Below the pieces are notes generated by a model. That model searched no databases, was not told the origin of the DNA, and saw only the letters and a list, made by a program, of their open reading frames with translations. A program made the translations under genes and the position numbers. 64,000 bases of DNA, taken from contig NZ_QYAB01000001.1 of the NCBI RefSeq assembly GCF_016758175.1, positions 1,715,850 through 1,779,849 on the forward strand. Direction: 5' to 3'. Of this stretch, positions 51,830 through 59,513 are shown piece after piece (position 1 is the first letter of the stretch; every line of letters starts with the position of its first letter). The stretch comes from Leucobacter zeae. Lineage in GTDB: Bacteria; Actinomycetota; Actinomycetes; Actinomycetales; Microbacteriaceae.

Positions 51830-53152
51830 ATGCGTGATTTCCTCTCCGCCGTGATCGGCAAGACGGTCCGGCAACTCGCGAAACTGCGCGGCGGCGGCGG
51901 GTCCGCACTGCCGGGGCTCGTGGTCGAGAAGATCGATCCCGGCTTCCTCGCGCGGGTGCTCGGACGTCTGCCCGAGGGCGTCATCGCCGTGAGCGGCACG
52001 AACGGCAAGACGACGACGACCAAGATGATCGTCGAGATGCTCGAGGCGCAGGGTCGCCGGGTCTTCACCAACAAGACCGGATCGAACTTCTCGCGCGGCG
52101 TGGTCGCCGCCGCCGTGCAGGAGTGCTCGCTCGGCGGCACACTCGACGCCGATATCGCCGTGCTCGAGCTCGACGAGGCGCACGCCATGTTCTTCATCGA
52201 GCGCGTGCAGCCCGACCGCACACTGCTGCTCAACGTGCTGCGCGATCAGCTCGACCGGTTCGGCGAGATCGACACGACCGCTCGGCTGCTGCAGCGCATC
52301 GCGGACGCGACGACGGGGACGCTCATCGTGAATCGGGAGGACCCCTTGATCGCGGCGATCGGCGACCGCACCCGCGAGCGGGCCGGCTCGGACGGCCCCG
52401 AGGTGCGCGAGTTCGGGCTCTCGGAGCCGCTCCGCGCCATGTTCCCGAGCGACGACGATTTCCACGCGACGCAGGCCGCCGAGTCCGTGACGGACCCCGA
52501 GGATCGGCCGGAGGCAGACGTCACGCTCGTGTCGATCGGCGATCACGAGGCCGCGTTCCGCATCGACGGCTCCGAGTACACGACGTCGCTGCAGCTCGAG
52601 GGGCTCTACAACACCTTCAACGCCGCTGCGGCGCTCGCGACGGTGCGCGCTGCGCTCACGGTCCCGAACGGAGCACCGGGACCGGAGGCGGAGCGGCTCA
52701 TCGCCGCGCTCGCCGAGGTGCGTCCGGCCTTCGGGCGCGGCGAGCGGCTCGAACTCGACGGTCAGCCGCTGGAGCTCGTGCTGGTGAAGAACCCGGCGGG
52801 CTTCCGCCTCGGGCTCGCCTCGTTCGAGGCCGCCGGTGTCGCGACGATGATCGCGATCAACGACCAGTACGCCGATGGGCGCGACATGTCGTGGCTGTGG
52901 GACGTGGACTTCACATCGCTCGCGGGGGAGGGCGTCGACACGGTCTCGGGAACCCGCGCCTGGGACATGGCGCTCAGGCTCGAGCACGACGAGGTGCCCG
53001 TGGGGGACGTCGAAGAGCAGCTGCGCGCGGCGCTGACGGCGTTCCGCGAGCGGACGCCGGGACGGCCGCGACGCATCTACTGCACCTACACCGCGATGCT
53101 CGAGCTGCGGCGCGCGCTCGCGGAACTGACGGACGTGGAGGACATCTGGTGA
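51830..53152 (+). CDS. murT: Lipid II isoglutaminyl synthase, MurT subunit
   Basis: MurT (440 aa) is the Mur-ligase-like subunit that, with GatD, amidates D-Glu of lipid II. The ATP loop GTNGKTTTTKM is present, followed by TNKTGSNFSRG and the conserved LLNVLRDQLDRFGE. The C-terminal DUF1727 domain starts near residue 315 with LVKNPAGF. It has only two cysteines, so the Cys4 zinc ribbon known in staphylococcal MurT is missing. The stop overlaps gatD by 4 nt. Confidence 0.94.
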   Translation: MRDFLSAVIGKTVRQLAKLRGGGGSALPGLVVEKIDPGFLARVLGRLPEGVIAVSGTNGKTTTTKMIVEMLEAQGRRVFTNKTGSNFSRGVVAAAVQECSLGGTLDADIAVLELDEAHAMFFIERVQPDRTLLLNVLRDQLDRFGEIDTTARLLQRIADATTGTLIVNREDPLIAAIGDRTRERAGSDGPEVREFGLSEPLRAMFPSDDDFHATQAAESVTDPEDRPEADVTLVSIGDHEAAFRIDGSEYTTSLQLEGLYNTFNAAAALATVRAALTVPNGAPGPEAERLIAALAEVRPAFGRGERLELDGQPLELVLVKNPAGFRLGLASFEAAGVATMIAINDQYADGRDMSWLWDVDFTSLAGEGVDTVSGTRAWDMALRLEHDEVPVGDVEEQLRAALTAFRERTPGRPRRIYCTYTAMLELRRALAELTDVEDIW

Positions 53153-53916
53153 GCGGATCGACGGGGGAGCGGATCGACGCTCAGGGCCGGGGCGCATCGG
53201 GCGAGGAGCTCGTGATCGTGTCGCTGTACCCGCGGGACATGAACATCTACGGCGATCGTGGGAACGTGCTCGCGCTCACGCGCCGCGCGCGAGCGCACGG
53301 TTTCGCGCCCCGCGTCGTCGAGGTGAACCCCGGCGACCCGTTCCCCGAGGCGGTGGACATCGTCATCGGCGGCGGCGGCCAGGACTCTGGGCAGGGGCGC
53401 GTCGCGCGCGATCTGGCGGTGCGCGCTGACGAGGTCCGCGCACGCGCCGCGGACGGCACCCCGATGCTCATGGTGTGCGGGCTCTATCAGCTCTTCGGGC
53501 ACCGATTCATCACCCACACGGGCGAGGAGCTCGCCGGGATCGGCGTGCTCGACGTGGAGACCCGGGGCGGTTCCGAGCGCATGATCGGCAACATCGTGCT
53601 CGAATCGGCCGAGTTCGGGGAGATCATCGGCTACGAGAACCACAGCGGGAACACGACGCTCGGCCCGGGCTCGCAGCCGCTCGGACGCGTGCTGCAGGGG
53701 GCGGGGAACAACCCCGACTCCGGGTTCGAGGGTGCCCGCTCCGCGAACGTCATCGGAACGTACCTCCACGGCTCGCTGCTGCCCAAGAACCCGGCGCTCA
53801 GCGACTTCCTGATCGGCGAGGCCGCGCGGCGGCGCACGGGAGGCTTCACGCCGACGGCCGGCGTCGACGAGACGGCGATGCGGGCGCGCGAGAGCGCCAA
53901 GCGGCGCCCCCGCTGA
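53149..53916 (+). CDS. gatD: Lipid II isoglutaminyl synthase, GatD glutaminase subunit
   Basis: GatD (255 aa) supplies ammonia from glutamine to MurT. It is a class I glutaminase-like protein: Cys110 in MVCGLYQLFGH and His207 in GTYLHGSLL are the catalytic pair, and the oxyanion region is VIGGGGQDS. The GTG start overlaps murT. The first 18 residues are variable and Gly-rich. Confidence 0.94.
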   Translation: MSGSTGERIDAQGRGASGEELVIVSLYPRDMNIYGDRGNVLALTRRARAHGFAPRVVEVNPGDPFPEAVDIVIGGGGQDSGQGRVARDLAVRADEVRARAADGTPMLMVCGLYQLFGHRFITHTGEELAGIGVLDVETRGGSERMIGNIVLESAEFGEIIGYENHSGNTTLGPGSQPLGRVLQGAGNNPDSGFEGARSANVIGTYLHGSLLPKNPALSDFLIGEAARRRTGGFTPTAGVDETAMRARESAKRRPR

Positions 53917-53964
53917 GCCGCGGCGACACGCCGGGCGAAGAATCTCGCTCGGGCCGGGAATATG

Positions 53965-53974
53965 CATGCGCATG
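53965..53974. promoter_or_regulatory. 10-bp palindrome upstream of the yceI-like gene
   Basis: CATGCGCATG, preceded by TATG and followed by TATCTG, in the 102-bp gap before YceI. It may mark an operator; a promoter cannot be placed surely. Confidence 0.3.
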
Positions 53975-54018
53975 TATCTGTTGACCTTCCCAGTACCCAC
54001 ACGACTGAAAGGCAGCAC

Positions 54019-54576
54019 ATGTCCATCACCGCAGAGCAGATCCCCGGCTACCGCGCAGGCACCTGGACCATCGACCCCACCCACTCCGAGGTCGGCTTCT
54101 CGATCCGCCACCTCGCGATCAGCAAGGTCAAGGGCAAGTTCGAGAACTTCGCCGCAACCTTCGTCACGGGCGAGAACCCCCTCGATTCGAAGGTCGAGGC
54201 CTCGGCCGAGGTCGCCTCGGTGAACACGAACCAGAAGGACCGCGACGCGCACCTCCGCTCGGGCGACTTCTTCCTCGCCGAGGAGCACCCCGAGATCACG
54301 TTCGTCTCGACGGGCGTGCGCGTCGACGACGGCGAGTTCCGCGTCGACGGCGACCTCACCATGCGCGGCGTGACGCGTCCCGTGACCTTCGACCTCGAGT
54401 TCGGCGGCTTCGGTGAGGATCCCTACGGCAACTACAAGGCCGGGTTCACCGCGTCGACCGTCGTGAAGCGCGAGGACTTCGGCCTCACCTTCAACGCACC
54501 GCTCGAGAAGGGCGGCATGCTGCTCGGCTCCGACGTCACCATCACCCTCGACGTGCAGGCGGCGCTGAACGCCTGA
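54019..54576 (+). CDS. YceI family protein
   Basis: A 185-aa YceI protein, a lipocalin-like barrel that binds isoprenoid-type lipids. The N-terminal WTIDPTHSEVGFSIRHL and the middle DLTMRGVTRPVTFDLEFGG are diagnostic. No signal peptide is visible, so it is cytosolic unlike E. coli YceI. ATG 54019 follows a GAAAGG Shine-Dalgarno. It ends 3 bp from the convergent FUSC gene. Confidence 0.92.
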   Translation: MSITAEQIPGYRAGTWTIDPTHSEVGFSIRHLAISKVKGKFENFAATFVTGENPLDSKVEASAEVASVNTNQKDRDAHLRSGDFFLAEEHPEITFVSTGVRVDDGEFRVDGDLTMRGVTRPVTFDLEFGGFGEDPYGNYKAGFTASTVVKREDFGLTFNAPLEKGGMLLGSDVTITLDVQAALNA

Positions 54577-54579
54577 CGC

Positions 54580-55659
54580 TCACTCGAGCTCGCCCGTGAT
54601 CCGGCCGCGTACGCGGCGCAGGTCCTCCATGAGCGATCCAATGAGCACCCAGTGCTCCGGGGGCGGCCCCGGAATCGTGTACGGCGCGGTGAGCGCCGGC
54701 GGTTCCGGGGCCGTTTCGGCGTCCTCGGGCGATGTTCCGGCGAGGAGCGCGAGATCGTGCGCCGCGCGCCGGATCTCCTCCACCATGCCCACCACCTGCG
54801 GCGTGCCGACGAGATCGGGTTCGTAGAGGTCGGTGATCGCACGCGACATCCCGATGATCTGGGTGACGATGGGCTGCAGTCGCTGGAAGAGCGCGTCGTC
54901 GGCGTCGAGCGCATCGCGATACCGTGCGCCGCGCGGGTTGAGCCGCAGGCTCTCGCGCGCCTGGCGCAGCAGGTCGTGCACCCGCGTGCGCTCCTGCTGG
55001 AGCGCACGCGACTCGGCGTGCATCTCGCGCAGCCAGGCGGCGTCGCGGGGTTCCGCGAGACTGTCGGCGATCCGGCGCAGTGCCGCCGAGGCGAGGTCGC
55101 CGAGCTCGGTGATCGCGGAGTGCACGGACGAGGTCCGCACGGGGGCCACGACGAGCGCGTTGAGCAGCACGCCGATGGCGGCGCCGATCGCCGTCTCGAT
55201 GAGCCGCTCGAACCCGTAGTGCAGTTGCAGCCCTCCGAGCGCGATCATCAGCAGGGCGCTGATCGCCACCTGGTTGGTCGAGCTCGGGGACATGCGGAAG
55301 GCCCATCCGACGAACATCGCGACGAAGATCGCGGCGATGAAGAGCCACGCCTGCGGACCGAAGAGGATCCCGGCGCCGAGCGCGACCGACACGCCGAGGA
55401 GCACGCCGACCACGCGTTCGATGCCGCGCGTGAGCGACTGATCCACGTTGTCCTGCATGACGATGAGCGCGGCGATCGCGCCAAAGATCGGCAGCTGCTC
55501 GGGAAAGATGGCGAGGCAGACGAACCACGTGATGACGGCCGCGGCGGCTGCTTTGAGGATCTGCAGGATCGGCGGGCGCCTCGGGGCCGTGAAGCGGCCC
55601 GTGAGCCGGCGCTCGACGCGGCGCCAGGGCCGGGTCGGTGCTGAGCCGCTGCGCGCCAT
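54580..55659 (-). CDS. FUSC family membrane protein
   Basis: A 359-aa protein with about six TM segments in the first 190 residues (KAAAAAVITWFVCLAIFP, VMQDNVDQSLTRGIERVVGVLLG) and a long helical cytosolic tail. This fits the FUSC/aromatic acid exporter group (ArAE). The start overlaps the App1-like gene stop by one base, so the pair is coupled. Substrate is unknown. Confidence 0.85.
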   Translation of the reverse strand: MARSGSAPTRPWRRVERRLTGRFTAPRRPPILQILKAAAAAVITWFVCLAIFPEQLPIFGAIAALIVMQDNVDQSLTRGIERVVGVLLGVSVALGAGILFGPQAWLFIAAIFVAMFVGWAFRMSPSSTNQVAISALLMIALGGLQLHYGFERLIETAIGAAIGVLLNALVVAPVRTSSVHSAITELGDLASAALRRIADSLAEPRDAAWLREMHAESRALQQERTRVHDLLRQARESLRLNPRGARYRDALDADDALFQRLQPIVTQIIGMSRAITDLYEPDLVGTPQVVGMVEEIRRAAHDLALLAGTSPEDAETAPEPPALTAPYTIPGPPPEHWVLIGSLMEDLRRVRGRITGELE

Positions 55660-56711
55660 CACCGGATCAGGCCGAGCTTCCTGAGCGCCTCGCGCAGCGT
55701 CGCGCCGTCCGGCCCGTAGACCCAGGGAACCCCGCTCGCACTGCGGTGCAGCCGGGCCTTCGATCGTCCGCCGGCGAGCACGGCCTCGCCGACCGTGAGC
55801 TGCCGGATAGCGACGGCGGCGACGTTGTCGGGATGCGCCATCGCGAACTCGTGGTACAGCGCCTCGTCGTGCTGCCCGTCGTCGCCGATGAGCACCCACT
55901 TGATGTCGGGGAACTCCTCGGCCAGACGCTTGAGCTCGCGCTGCTTGTGCTCGCGGCCGCTGCGGAACCAGCGGTCGTGCGTGGGGCCCCAGTCGGTGAG
56001 GAGCAGGGGGCCCATGGGGTAGAGGTTGCGTTCCAGGAAGCGGCTGAGGGCGGGGGCCGCGTTCCACGCTCCGGTGGAGAGGTAGATCACCGGCGCTCCG
56101 GGGTTGCCCGCGACCAGGTGGTCGAGCATCACCGCCATGCCCGGGGTGGCGGCGCGCGCGTGCTCGTCCAGCACGAAGCTGTTCCACGCTGCGACGAAGG
56201 GCTTCGGCAGCGCCGTGCGCACGATGGTGTCGTCGACGTCCGAGATCACGCCGATGCTGGCCGCGGGGTCCACGATGTTGACCGGGGCGTCGGCGGTCTC
56301 TCCCTCGCCCGCCTGCAGCGTCACGGTGTGCCAGCCGGGAGTCAGTCGCACGCGCACGAGCGAGTCGATGACGCCGCCCCGGTCGGCGATCACCTCGGTG
56401 ACGGGTTCGCCGTCGACCAGGATCCTGACGGGCTGATGCGGCGCGTAGAGGCTCGTGAACGTCCGCCAGCCGCGCACGCGGGAGACCGCGGCGACGTCGG
56501 GGCGGAATCGCGTGTGCTCCCGGCTGTCGGGCCGAAGGTAGAGGACCCGGCCGAGCACCCGCACCCACTCGGTCGTCCCGTAGCCGATGTAGGGGATGAC
56601 GGAGGGCAGCTTGCCGCGGGCGATCGCGCGCTTCGCACGACGGACGTGGGTCCAGTCCTCGAAGCGGGCGGCCAGCCTGGGGCGGGTGTCCGGGTGTTCC
56701 TGCGCAGTCAC
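55659..56711 (-). CDS. App1 family (DUF2183) phosphatidate phosphatase-like protein
   Basis: A 350-aa HAD-type protein. The motif ISDVDDTIVRTALP contains the catalytic DxDxT, and VIYLSTGAWNAAPAL and VLIGDDGQHDEALYH supply the other HAD motifs. App1 dephosphorylates phosphatidate in yeast; bacterial members are thought to act similarly. The GTG start follows a TAGACT box by 6 nt. It is transcribed away from cydA and is coupled to the FUSC gene. Confidence 0.85.
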   Translation of the reverse strand: MTAQEHPDTRPRLAARFEDWTHVRRAKRAIARGKLPSVIPYIGYGTTEWVRVLGRVLYLRPDSREHTRFRPDVAAVSRVRGWRTFTSLYAPHQPVRILVDGEPVTEVIADRGGVIDSLVRVRLTPGWHTVTLQAGEGETADAPVNIVDPAASIGVISDVDDTIVRTALPKPFVAAWNSFVLDEHARAATPGMAVMLDHLVAGNPGAPVIYLSTGAWNAAPALSRFLERNLYPMGPLLLTDWGPTHDRWFRSGREHKQRELKRLAEEFPDIKWVLIGDDGQHDEALYHEFAMAHPDNVAAVAIRQLTVGEAVLAGGRSKARLHRSASGVPWVYGPDGATLREALRKLGLIR

Positions 56712-56717
56712 CGGTCC

Positions 56718-56723
56718 AGTCTA
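56718..56723 (-). promoter_or_regulatory. -10 box for App1-like gene
   Basis: Minus-strand TAGACT, then 6 nt, then the GTG at 56711. Confidence 0.55.
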
Positions 56724-56794
56724 GGGCTCGGGCCTCCGAGGGCCCCGTCCGGGCACGCGCCCGGCCGATATCTCGGCCCCGAGAGGAATATGAC

Positions 56795-56826
56795 TCGACG
56801 TCGAGAGATACATCTCTCGACGTCGA
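56795..56826. promoter_or_regulatory. Tandem TCGACGTCGA palindromes upstream of cydA
   Basis: Two copies of the 10-bp palindrome TCGACGTCGA (56795-56804 and 56817-56826) have centres 22 bp apart. They are embedded in 15-bp arms that are exact reverse complements around AC. They end 30 bp before a TAAAAT -10 box (56857-56862). A smaller GGCCGA-TATC-TCGGCC dyad lies at 56763-56778. They form a likely operator for cydABDC, the App1 gene, or both. Confidence 0.6.
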
Positions 56827-56856
56827 AACGGATTCGCAGGAAACTCTCAGGATCGC

Positions 56857-56973
56857 TAAAATCGGGAGTGAGCCGGTCGTCGACCGGCGCCACGCAGGAG
56901 GCGACTCCCGCGGCGGATCTCACTACGGGAGTGCGGCTCCCGGAGGGGTGCCCGCTGCCGACGGGAGCGATCA
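56857..56973 (+). promoter_or_regulatory. cydA -10 and structured 105-nt leader
   Basis: TAAAAT at 56857-56862 is the probable -10. The leader contains GCCGGTCG-T-CGACCGGC (56872-56888), and repeated GGGAGT/ACTCCC complements that could form alternative pairings, before a GGGAG Shine-Dalgarno near 56963. No known riboswitch was recognised. Confidence 0.45.
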
Positions 56974-58407
56974 ATGAACGAAACCCTCGACGCGCTGCTG
57001 CTCGCAAGATGGCAGTTCGGACTGACCACCCTGTACCACTTCATCTTCGTGCCGCTCACGGTCGGCATGGCCCTGCTCGTCGCGATCCTGCAGACCGCCT
57101 GGGTGCGCACGGGCAAGGCGAAGTACCTCCGCCTGACGAAGCTCTTCGGCAAGATGTTCCTCATCAACTTCGCGATGGGGGTCGTCACCGGAATCGTCCA
57201 GGAGTTCCAGTTCGGCATGAACTGGTCGAACTACTCCCGTTTCGTCGGGGACATCTTCGGCGCACCGCTCGCGATGGAGGGCCTCATCGCCTTCTTCTTC
57301 GAGGCGACGTTCATCGGCCTCTGGATCTTCGGCTGGGACAAGCTGCCGAAGCGCATCCATGCCGCGACGATCTGGTGCGTCTGGATCGGCACGGTGTTCT
57401 CGGCCTACTTCATCCTCGCGGCGAACGCCTTCATGCAGAATCCCGTTGGCTACGAGATCAACGAGGAGCGGGGTCGCGCCGAGCTCACCGACATCGCGGC
57501 CGTGCTCACGAACCCCGTGGCCGTGACGCAGTTCCCCCATACGATCTTCGCCGCGACGATGTTCGCCGGCGTCGTCGTGGTCGCGGTCGCAGCCTGGCAC
57601 CTCCAGCGGAACCAGTACGTCGACGAGATGCGCACCGCGCTCCGCTTCGGCGCATGGACCAACATCATCTCGTTCATGGGCGTCGGCCTCAGCGGTCATA
57701 CCCTCGGCGAGGTCATGACGCAGACGCAGCCGATGAAGATGGCCGCGGCCGAGGCGCTCTACGACACCGCGAGCGGTCCCGACGCATCGTTCTCGCTGTT
57801 CAGCCTGGGCACGCCGGACGGGGCGCACGAGATCTTCTCGATCCGGATCCCCTACCTGCTCTCGTTCCTCTCGAACGGCACCTTCAACGGCACGGTCGAG
57901 GGCATCCGCGACCTGCAGACCGAGTACGAGGCGCTCTACTGCGGCGCCGATTCGCTGCTCACCTGCCCGAGCGACGGGCAGTTCGCCCCCATCATCTGGG
58001 TGACCTACTGGGCGTTCCGCTGGATGATCGGCCTCGGAGCGCTCGCAGCGCTCGTCTCGGCCGTCGGCCTCTGGATCACCCGCAAGCACGTCGACCTGCC
58101 GAAGTGGGTCTGGAAGGTCGCGATCTGGACGGCGCCGATCCCGATGCTCGCCTCGCTGATCGGATGGATCTTCACCGAGATGGGCCGCCAGCCGTGGATC
58201 GTCTTCGGCGTGATGACGACCGAGCAGGGGGTCTCGCCAGGGGTGCCCGCCTGGGCGGTGCTCGTGTCGCTCATCGTGTTCACCCTCGTCTACGGCGCGC
58301 TCGCGGTCGTCGAGTTCAAGCTGATCGCGAAGGCCGCCCAGGACGGGCCGCCCGATCTCGGGGACGAGGACGCCCCGGATCAGCAGCAGCTGGCCACGGT
58401 CTACTAG
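56974..58407 (+). CDS. cydA: Cytochrome bd ubiquinol/menaquinol oxidase subunit I
   Basis: CydA (477 aa) holds the haems of the bd oxidase, which reduces O2 with quinol at high affinity. The N-terminal heme ligand is His22 in LTTLYHFIFVPLTVG. A second histidine is in QFPHTIFAATMF, and the quinol motif GRQPW follows EMG. The Q-loop is short, as in Gram-positives. About nine TM segments are expected. It begins cydA-cydB, 13 nt apart. Confidence 0.96.
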   Translation: MNETLDALLLARWQFGLTTLYHFIFVPLTVGMALLVAILQTAWVRTGKAKYLRLTKLFGKMFLINFAMGVVTGIVQEFQFGMNWSNYSRFVGDIFGAPLAMEGLIAFFFEATFIGLWIFGWDKLPKRIHAATIWCVWIGTVFSAYFILAANAFMQNPVGYEINEERGRAELTDIAAVLTNPVAVTQFPHTIFAATMFAGVVVVAVAAWHLQRNQYVDEMRTALRFGAWTNIISFMGVGLSGHTLGEVMTQTQPMKMAAAEALYDTASGPDASFSLFSLGTPDGAHEIFSIRIPYLLSFLSNGTFNGTVEGIRDLQTEYEALYCGADSLLTCPSDGQFAPIIWVTYWAFRWMIGLGALAALVSAVGLWITRKHVDLPKWVWKVAIWTAPIPMLASLIGWIFTEMGRQPWIVFGVMTTEQGVSPGVPAWAVLVSLIVFTLVYGALAVVEFKLIAKAAQDGPPDLGDEDAPDQQQLATVY

Positions 58408-58420
58408 GAAGGAAGCGGAC

Positions 58421-59446
58421 ATGGAACTCACCTCCATCTGGTTCGTGATCGTCGGCGCGATGCTCATCGGCTACTTCGTGCTCGACGGCTTCGACTTCGG
58501 CGTCGGGATGTCGCTGCCCTTCCTCGGCAAGGACGACACCGACCGTCGGGTGCTCATCAACACCATCGGTCCCGTCTGGGACCTCAACGAGACGTGGTTG
58601 ATCGTGGCCGGCGCATCGCTCTTCGCAGCCTTCCCCGAGTGGTACGCGACGATGTTCTCCGGTTTCTACCTCGCGCTGCTCCTGATCCTCGTAGCGCTCA
58701 TCCTGCGCGGGGTCTCGTTCGAGTACCGCCACCAGGGCAAGGGGGAGCGATGGACCGGCTGGTTCGACCGCTTCATCTTCTGGGGCTCCGTGCTGCCGCC
58801 CTTCCTCTGGGGCGTCGCGTTCGCGAACCTCGTGCAGGGCGTGCCGATCGCTCCGCTCGAGACCGGCGGCTGGATCTACGAGGGCACGCTGCTCACGCTG
58901 CTGAACCCGTACGGACTGCTCGGCGGCGTCGTGATGCTCCTCGTCTGCTTCGTGCACGGGCTCGTCTTCGTCTCGCTCAAGACCGAGGGGGAGATGCGCG
59001 GGCGCGCCAGGCGGCTCGCGACGCGGGTCGGGATCGCCGCCATCGCCGCTGCGGCGGCGTTCCTCGCATGGACGGTGGCGCTGCACCTCGACAGCCCGAA
59101 CCTCGGGCTCATCATCGGGTGCGCCGCGGTCGCGGCGGCGGGACTCGTCGCGGGATTCCTGGCCAACCTCGGCGGACGCGAGGGCTGGGCGTTCACGGGC
59201 AACGCGGTCGCGATCGCGTTCGCCCTGCTCGCGATCTTCGCGGCGCTGCACCCGAACGTCATCCACTCGAGCATCGACCCCGCCTATTCCATGTCGGTCT
59301 CCGGGGCCGCGAGCTCGCAGAAGACGCTCGAGCTCATGACCTGGGTCGCGGTGTTCACGTTGCCCCTCGTGCTCGCCTATCAGGCCTGGACCTACTGGGT
59401 CTTCCGACGCCGACTCAGCCGGGCCTCCATCCCGGTCGGGCACTGA
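58421..59446 (+). CDS. cydB: Cytochrome bd oxidase subunit II
   Basis: CydB (341 aa) is the second membrane subunit, with about eight TM segments. The N-terminal IWFVIVGAMLIGYFVLDGFDFGVGM and the conserved GPVWDLNETWLIVAG are diagnostic. A GGAAGGAAG Shine-Dalgarno precedes the ATG. cydD follows after 67 nt with its own -10 box. Confidence 0.96.
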   Translation: MELTSIWFVIVGAMLIGYFVLDGFDFGVGMSLPFLGKDDTDRRVLINTIGPVWDLNETWLIVAGASLFAAFPEWYATMFSGFYLALLLILVALILRGVSFEYRHQGKGERWTGWFDRFIFWGSVLPPFLWGVAFANLVQGVPIAPLETGGWIYEGTLLTLLNPYGLLGGVVMLLVCFVHGLVFVSLKTEGEMRGRARRLATRVGIAAIAAAAAFLAWTVALHLDSPNLGLIIGCAAVAAAGLVAGFLANLGGREGWAFTGNAVAIAFALLAIFAALHPNVIHSSIDPAYSMSVSGAASSQKTLELMTWVAVFTLPLVLAYQAWTYWVFRRRLSRASIPVGH

Positions 59447-59500
59447 CGGCGGCCTCCGTTGCGGGTCGCGCACTCGGAGCGCCCGAGTCGCGCGGCCCGA

Positions 59501-59506
59501 TAGGAT
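59501..59506 (+). promoter_or_regulatory. -10 box for cydD
   Basis: TAGGAT, then 7 nt, then ATG 59514. This could allow a separate leaderless cydDC transcript. Confidence 0.5.
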
Positions 59507-59513
59507 ACATCTG

